DNA from: Aliarcobacter cibarius
Lineage (GTDB): Bacteria > Campylobacterota > Campylobacteria > Campylobacterales > Arcobacteraceae
Assembly (NCBI RefSeq): GCF_013372265.1
Contig: NZ_CP054051.1
Coordinates: 632,263 to 696,262, forward strand
DNA: 64,000 nucleotides
Reading direction: 5' to 3'
The notes beneath the pieces were generated by a model. That model did no database searches. It was not told where the DNA came from and saw only the letters and a program-made list of their open reading frames with translations. Numbering within the stretch: position 1 is the first letter of the stretch; every line of letters starts with the position of its first letter. The position numbers and the translations under genes are program-made. Positions 59,286-64,000 of this stretch are shown here, piece by piece.

Positions 59286-61415
59286 TTGATAAATAGCATA
59301 GAAGAATCTTTTGGATATGGAGGATTAATTTATTTTTATAATAACTTTATACTAACAAGTAATGAATCAATTTTAAATAGTATTCAAAAAAGTCATACAA
59401 AAATTCAAAGAGCAATTAGGGATTATAAGAAATTAGACCATTCAAATGAAGAGGCTGAGTTATTAAATAATATTCAAAATGCAATTGATACATATATGTC
59501 AAGAGCATATAACAATGATTATTCAACTGAAATTCAAAATTTAGATACTAAAACCTTTAAATCTTTAGAGAGTTTATCAAAAAATATTTATGGTGCAAAT
59601 AGTAATAATTGGGAAGATTTATATGAACAAAAGATTAAAATATATGAAGATATTAAAGAAAAAATAGTAAAAGATACACTTTTATATATTGATATAAATA
59701 TAGAAGAGTTGGATTCTCAAATTATTGTATTTTTTATATTTCTAATTTTGTTAATATTATTGATAATTGCCGTTATATTTGTAATGACAAGCAAAGTTAC
59801 TGAAGCTATTAAAAAATTTGAAGATAATTTAAATCAATTCTTCTCTTATTCTATGAAAGAAAAAGATAGCATAAAATTAAATCAGCTTGAAGGTAGAGAT
59901 GAATTTGCTTTAATGACAAAAAATATGAATACTCAAGTTGAAAAAATAGAAATAATTATAGAAAATGATAAAAATGTTATTCTTGAAATAACAGATGTTA
60001 TGGAAAAAGTTAACAATGGATTCTTTGAATATACAATAAAAACTAAATCTTCTACAAAAGAGCTACAAACATTAGTAGATATTATAAATAAAATGATAGA
60101 TAGAACTAGATTGAAAATAGATAGTTTAAATATGTTATTAAATAGTTATGCACAAGGTGATTATAAATTTAAATTAGATGAAATTCATAGTAAAGGAATG
60201 TATGGTGATTTTGGAATACTTTCAAATTCAACATTACTTTTAGGACAGTCATCTTCATCATTAATTGCTATGATTACAAATGCAGGTAAAAAATTAGAAG
60301 AAAATACTAAAATATTAACTAACTCTTCAAATGAATTATCAATTTCATCTTCAAATCAAGCTTTATCTTTGAAACAATCTTCTGTAGCTCTAGAGCAGAT
60401 AACACAAAATCTTAAAAATAATAATTCAAATATGAATCAAATGCTAAATATAGCTGATGAACTAAATAATTCAGCAATTTCTGGAAGTAATTCAGCTACT
60501 CAAACTTTTTCATCTATGGACGAAATTAGTAAAAAAGTTAAAGCTATAAATGAAGCAATAACTGTAATTGATCAAATAGCATTTCAAACAAATATATTAT
60601 CATTAAATGCAGCTGTTGAGGCTGCAACTGCAGGTGAGGCAGGAAAAGGATTTGCAGTAGTTGCACAAGAAGTTATAAATCTTGCAAATAGAAGTGCAGA
60701 AGCAGCAAGAGAGATAAAAAATTTAGTTGAAAGTGCTAATAAAGAGGCAATAGAAGGCAAAAATATAGCAGATACTATGATTCAAGGTTATGATAATTTA
60801 ACTTCAAAAATTTCTGAAACTAAAGATATAATTCACAATGTAACTATTTTTAGTAAAGAACAAGAGTTAGGAATAGTTCAAATAAATGAAACTGTTTCAA
60901 AACTTGATTTTGAAACACAAAAAAATGCCAAAACAGCTTCAAATATAGATAAATTATCAAATGAAGTATCTAATTTATCAAATAAACTTCTTCAAATTAC
61001 ATCAGCTTCAAAAATAGATGAAAAATTTTATGAAATGGTTGAAAATGTAGACTTAATAAAAGAGTTATCTAAATATAAAAATGATCATATAAATTTCAAA
61101 AAAAGATATTATAAAATTTTAGATAATTATGAAGATTGTAAAGTTGATAACTGTAAAACTTGTAATTTAGGTAGATGGATATCTATTTGTGAAGATAAGA
61201 ATACTCATTTTACTGGAAATATAAAATGGGAAGAGTTAAAACAAAATCACCAAGATGTTCATGATAGAATACAAGAATATGTTAAAAAAAATGCAAATAG
61301 AATAGAAAATCAGCATCTAAGACAAATAGCTAATGAAATAGAAAATTCAACTGTAAAAGTTTTTGATAGTTTAAATGATATTTTATTTTTAGAGTCAGAT
61401 TCAAATAAAAAGTAG
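59286..61415 (+). pseudogene. NIT-domain chemoreceptor, 3' part
   Basis: Receptor sequence resumes at 59280, after the second ATAAA; an in-frame TTG at 59286 could start translation (709 residues). It holds the end of the NIT domain, membrane helix 2 (about residue 410 of the restored protein), HAMP, the signalling tip [17 protein letters not shown] (about 696) and a CZB zinc-binding domain ([19 protein letters not shown] and later His). It ends SDSNKK with no CheR/CheB pentapeptide. If made, this fragment would keep helix 2 and the kinase-control tip without most of the sensor. Confidence 0.88.
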
Positions 61416-61431
61416 AAAACTACTTTTTATT
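61404..61431. terminator. Bidirectional terminator after the chemoreceptor
   Basis: AATAAAAAGTAG (61404-61415) and CTACTTTTTATT (61420-61431) form a perfect 12-bp stem with an AAAA loop, overlapping the ends of both convergent genes. Confidence 0.75.
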
Positions 61432-62266
61432 GAACTATTTGATGAAGTTTTGAACATTGTCCTAAATAAGTATCCATTCCACACATATCATTCATAATAT
61501 CTTGAAAACTATGCGCGTGAGCATTGTAAACATATACAAAAATTTCATCATCTTTTTTCAAAAAGTTTTTCTTTCCAAAATCTGTATAAGCTGTTGCTCC
61601 AGCAGCAATTAAAATACCTTTTGCATCTTTTGCTGCAACTTTTAGAAATTGTCCAAGCTCTTCAAGTGGTCCACAATCTTCTTGACAATTTAGTATATCA
61701 ATCATCCAATATTTTAGTTTATCAAAAAAATAACTATAAGATTTTACAGCACTAGTTGTTCCATAGTCATATACAATACCATCTCTTTTTATGAAAGAAG
61801 ATATGTGGTATTTACTTAAAACGCCTTTATCTGTAAAATTATCAATAGCAATTATATCTTGAGAGATTCCTTTAGTTTTTTCTCCCCAATTTTTTTTTGT
61901 ACTTAATTTATTTCCATCTTGAACTCTAATTGAACAGTCATTAAAGGCACTAAAATATTTTGGAATAATATCTATAACTTGATCATTTTCATATACAAAA
62001 TCACAAATTAATGCGACTTCGGCCTCAACTTGTAAATTATCATTTTCTCTTCCATGAGTTAAAATGATTTCATCACAAATAGGATAAGTTCCTAAAAAGC
62101 TATTGTGATTTTTTATATAAAATGGAAACATACCTTTTGGAGCATCTTTTTCTGTCGTTTTTATAACAGAAAACTCGTCAGCTTCTCCAGCTTCACCTAA
62201 ATGATTTGCAAAGTTTCCAGCAACAGCAAAACCTAAATAATCTTTTAAATCTTCTATTAAATTCAT
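61427..62266 (-). CDS. DUF5718-like protein
   Basis: A 279-residue cytoplasmic protein found mainly in Campylobacterota, to my knowledge; function unknown. It begins LIEDLKDYLGFAVAGNFANHLGEAGEADEF. The middle 'VEAEVALICDFVYEND' and 'FNDCSIR' segments recall the fumarylacetoacetate hydrolase fold, but its metal-binding E-x-E pattern is only partly visible. Clustered Cys near the C-terminus (CQEDC, MCGMDTYLGQC). A minus-strand TATAAT lies at 62315-62320. Confidence 0.6.
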   Translation of the reverse strand: MNLIEDLKDYLGFAVAGNFANHLGEAGEADEFSVIKTTEKDAPKGMFPFYIKNHNSFLGTYPICDEIILTHGRENDNLQVEAEVALICDFVYENDQVIDIIPKYFSAFNDCSIRVQDGNKLSTKKNWGEKTKGISQDIIAIDNFTDKGVLSKYHISSFIKRDGIVYDYGTTSAVKSYSYFFDKLKYWMIDILNCQEDCGPLEELGQFLKVAAKDAKGILIAAGATAYTDFGKKNFLKKDDEIFVYVYNAHAHSFQDIMNDMCGMDTYLGQCSKLHQIVQ

Positions 62267-62314
62267 ATTAATTTTCCTAATATATTTTCAAGTCAAATAT
62301 TATCAGAAAAAGTT

Positions 62315-62320
62315 ATTATA
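62315..62320 (-). promoter_or_regulatory. -10 box for the DUF5718-like gene
   Basis: Minus-strand TATAAT 48 bases before the start codon. Confidence 0.45.
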
Positions 62321-62373
62321 AAAGTCAAAAAAGGAATATAGTTTGTGTATGTAAGGGTAATTTAAGAAAAATA

Positions 62374-62400
62374 TTTACAAAGAGCAGGGCTCTTTGTAAA
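62374..62400 (-). terminator. Terminator after fumarate hydratase
   Basis: TTTACAAAGAGC (62374-62385) and GCTCTTTGTAAA (62389-62400) form a 12-bp stem. On the minus strand it is followed by a T-rich run, 8 bases after the fumarase stop. Confidence 0.8.
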
Positions 62401-62407
62401 ATTAGAT

Positions 62408-63907
62408 TTACTTATTAATAGTTCTCCATTTAGCAGGACCAGTAGTATGAATAGAGTTTCCTTCTGTATCAACGGCAACAGTTACAGGCATATCTTTTAC
62501 TTCAAATTCATAAATTGCTTCCATTCCAAGCTCTTCAAATGCTAAAGTTTTTGCACCTTTGATTGATTGAGCAATTAAATAAGCAGCTCCACCAGTTGCA
62601 ATTAAATAAATAGATTTGTACTCTTTAATTAAGTCGATTGTTGGTTGTTTTCTTTCACCTTTTCCAATCATTCCCATAATTCCAATTTCCATCATATCTT
62701 TTGTAAATTTATCCATTCTTGTAGATGTTGTTGGTCCTGCAGGTCCTACAACTTCATCTCTAACTGGATCAACTGGTCCAACGTAGTAGATGAATCTATC
62801 TTTTAAATCAACACCATTTGGAAGTGGTTTTCCAGCATTTTTGTACTCAACTATTTTTTTATGAGCAGCATCTCTTGCTGTTAAAATCTTTCCAGATAAT
62901 AATAAAGTATCTCCAGATTTAAATTGAGATAAATTTTCTTTTGTTAAATCTTCAATATTTACTCTTTTAATTGTATCCATTGGAAGAGTAACATCTGGCC
63001 ATAAATCTAAATCAGGTTTTTCAAATTTAGCAGGACCATTTCCATCTAATTCAAAGTGAATATGTCTTGTTGCTGCACAGTTTGGAATCATAGCAACTGG
63101 TAAAGAAGCAGCATGACATGGGTAATCTAAAATTTTAACATCTAAAACAGTTGTTAAACCACCAAGACCTTGTGCTCCAATTCCAAGTTTATTGATATCT
63201 TCATATAATTTTAATCTTAATTCTTCAAGTGGATTTTGAGGACCTCTTGCTTTTAATTCATGAATGTCAACGTGACCCATTAATGATTCTTTTGCTAAAA
63301 GCATAGATTTTTCAGGATTTCCACCAATTCCAATTCCTAAAATTCCAGGAGGACACCATCCCGCACCCATATCTTTTACATTTGCCATAACCCAGTCATA
63401 AATACTATCACTTGGATTTAAAACAGCGAATTTAGATTTATTTTCACTTCCTCCACCTTTAGCTGCAACTGTGATATCTAATTTATCAGAGTTATCAACG
63501 CTTACATGAATAACTGCTGGAGTATTGTTTTTTGTATTTGTTCTTTTTCCTGCAGGATCACTTACAACTGAAAATCTAAGAGTATTATCAGGATCTGTAT
63601 AACCTTTTGCAACACCTTCATTTAATAAATCTTCTAAATTTTTTGTAATGTCTAAGTTAGCTTTTAATCCAACTTTTACAAAAATATTAACACTTCCTGT
63701 ATCTTGACATAGAGGTCTATGTCCCATTGCACACATTTTTGAGTTGATTAATATTTGTCCAATTGCATTTTTTGCAGAGTCACTTTGCTCTTTTTCATAA
63801 GCTTCAACCATACCTTTTACAAAATCTTCTGGATGATAAAAAGATATAAATTGACATGCACTTGCAACTGAATCTATAATATCTTGTTCTGTGATTTTTT
63901 TACTCAT
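62408..63907 (-). CDS. fumA: Class I fumarate hydratase
   Basis: A 499-residue single-chain, oxygen-sensitive [4Fe-4S] fumarase that interconverts fumarate and malate in the TCA cycle. Cluster cysteines are likely those in CQDTGSVNI, GWCPPGILGIGIGG and NCAATRHIHFEL. The C-terminal beta-type domain has 'GRDAAHKK' (here TARDAAHKK) and VGPAGPTTSTRMD. This length suits single-polypeptide FumA/FumB-type enzymes. The symbol is generic, since fumA and fumB cannot be told apart here. Confidence 0.92.
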   Translation of the reverse strand: MSKKITEQDIIDSVASACQFISFYHPEDFVKGMVEAYEKEQSDSAKNAIGQILINSKMCAMGHRPLCQDTGSVNIFVKVGLKANLDITKNLEDLLNEGVAKGYTDPDNTLRFSVVSDPAGKRTNTKNNTPAVIHVSVDNSDKLDITVAAKGGGSENKSKFAVLNPSDSIYDWVMANVKDMGAGWCPPGILGIGIGGNPEKSMLLAKESLMGHVDIHELKARGPQNPLEELRLKLYEDINKLGIGAQGLGGLTTVLDVKILDYPCHAASLPVAMIPNCAATRHIHFELDGNGPAKFEKPDLDLWPDVTLPMDTIKRVNIEDLTKENLSQFKSGDTLLLSGKILTARDAAHKKIVEYKNAGKPLPNGVDLKDRFIYYVGPVDPVRDEVVGPAGPTTSTRMDKFTKDMMEIGIMGMIGKGERKQPTIDLIKEYKSIYLIATGGAAYLIAQSIKGAKTLAFEELGMEAIYEFEVKDMPVTVAVDTEGNSIHTTGPAKWRTINK

Positions 63908-63941
63908 AAATTTTTCCTTTGTTTATTTTAGAAATTTTTAA

Positions 63942-63947
63942 ATTATA
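63942..63947 (-). promoter_or_regulatory. Extended -10 box for the fumarase gene
   Basis: Minus strand reads TGATATAAT, an extended -10, 35 bases before the fumarase start. Confidence 0.55.
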
Positions 63948-64000
63948 TCAACGCAGTTTTAAAATTAGCCTTTTTATAAACTAAAAAATAAGATATTTCC

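Overview
The window is low-GC DNA (roughly 27-30% G+C by eye) from a Campylobacterota bacterium. It most resembles Arcobacteraceae (Arcobacter/Aliarcobacter). The supports are frequent TTG starts, chemoreceptors ending in zinc-binding CZB domains, a FlgZ (HP0958)-type zinc-ribbon protein, and a FliY plus FliN switch. The assignment is by family knowledge; no database was searched.

Layout. 1-2865: edge of a gamma-glutamylcyclotransferase-like gene, a single PAS-domain protein, an MFS exporter and an alpha/beta hydrolase. 2946-6117: the str operon rpsL-rpsG-fusA with its own promoter, a structured 5' leader and a strong terminator. 6183-21803: housekeeping genes, namely nadK-recN, a double-Cache chemoreceptor, a U32 tRNA-hydroxylation-type protein, a glycosyltransferase-like protein, purE, glutaredoxin, glyQ, Nif3, FlgZ-like, waaA, an RluA-type pseudouridine synthase, and ffh-rpsP-khpA-rimM. 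21814-52934: a contiguous ~31 kb flagellar/chemotaxis island. A short leftward operon (flgG and two unknown proteins) diverges from a rightward series: cheY-cheZ-flgF-flgB-fliF-fliG-fliH-fliN-flgD, two hook proteins, a coiled-coil membrane protein, a secreted TPR protein, a FlaG-like protein, fliY-flgJ-FlgN-like-FlgA-like-flhF-flhG-small membrane protein-fliE-flgC-fliK-fliR-flhB, a second secreted TPR protein, and fliI-flgL-flhA. 52975-54538: an IS4-like element inserted in the tail of the flhA terminator. 54575-56354: an MFS transporter and a flavin reductase. 56366-56813: mscL with a C-terminal frameshift. 57022-61415: a NIT-domain chemoreceptor split by an IS1380-like element. 61427-63907: a DUF5718-like protein and class I fumarase.

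How the genes work together. The island holds the rod (FlgB, FlgC, FlgF, FlgG, FliE, FlgJ), the hook (FlgD, two FlgE-type proteins, FliK, FlgL), the MS/C rings (FliF, FliG, FliN, FliY), part of the export gate and ATPase (FlhA, FlhB, FliR, FliH, FliI), placement GTPase/ATPase (FlhF, FlhG) and the CheY/CheZ output pair. fliM, fliP, fliQ, motAB, flagellin genes, fliA and flgM are not in the window. The promoters I can see are all sigma70-type TATAAT boxes, and no sigma54 (GG-N10-GC) element was seen in the longer island gaps.

Most interesting points: a CheZ carrying three FliM-like 'EIExL' motifs in front of an intact catalytic D-x3-Q; a chemoreceptor interrupted by an IS with exact 5-bp target duplication and perfect frame restoration when the IS is removed in silico; an mscL whose CxxC...CxxC zinc ribbon is one base out of frame; a structured rpsL leader; and two large secreted TPR proteins that may build the motor's periplasmic scaffold. 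No tRNA, rRNA, CRISPR or prophage genes were recognised. No gap longer than about 300 bases lacks a gene.
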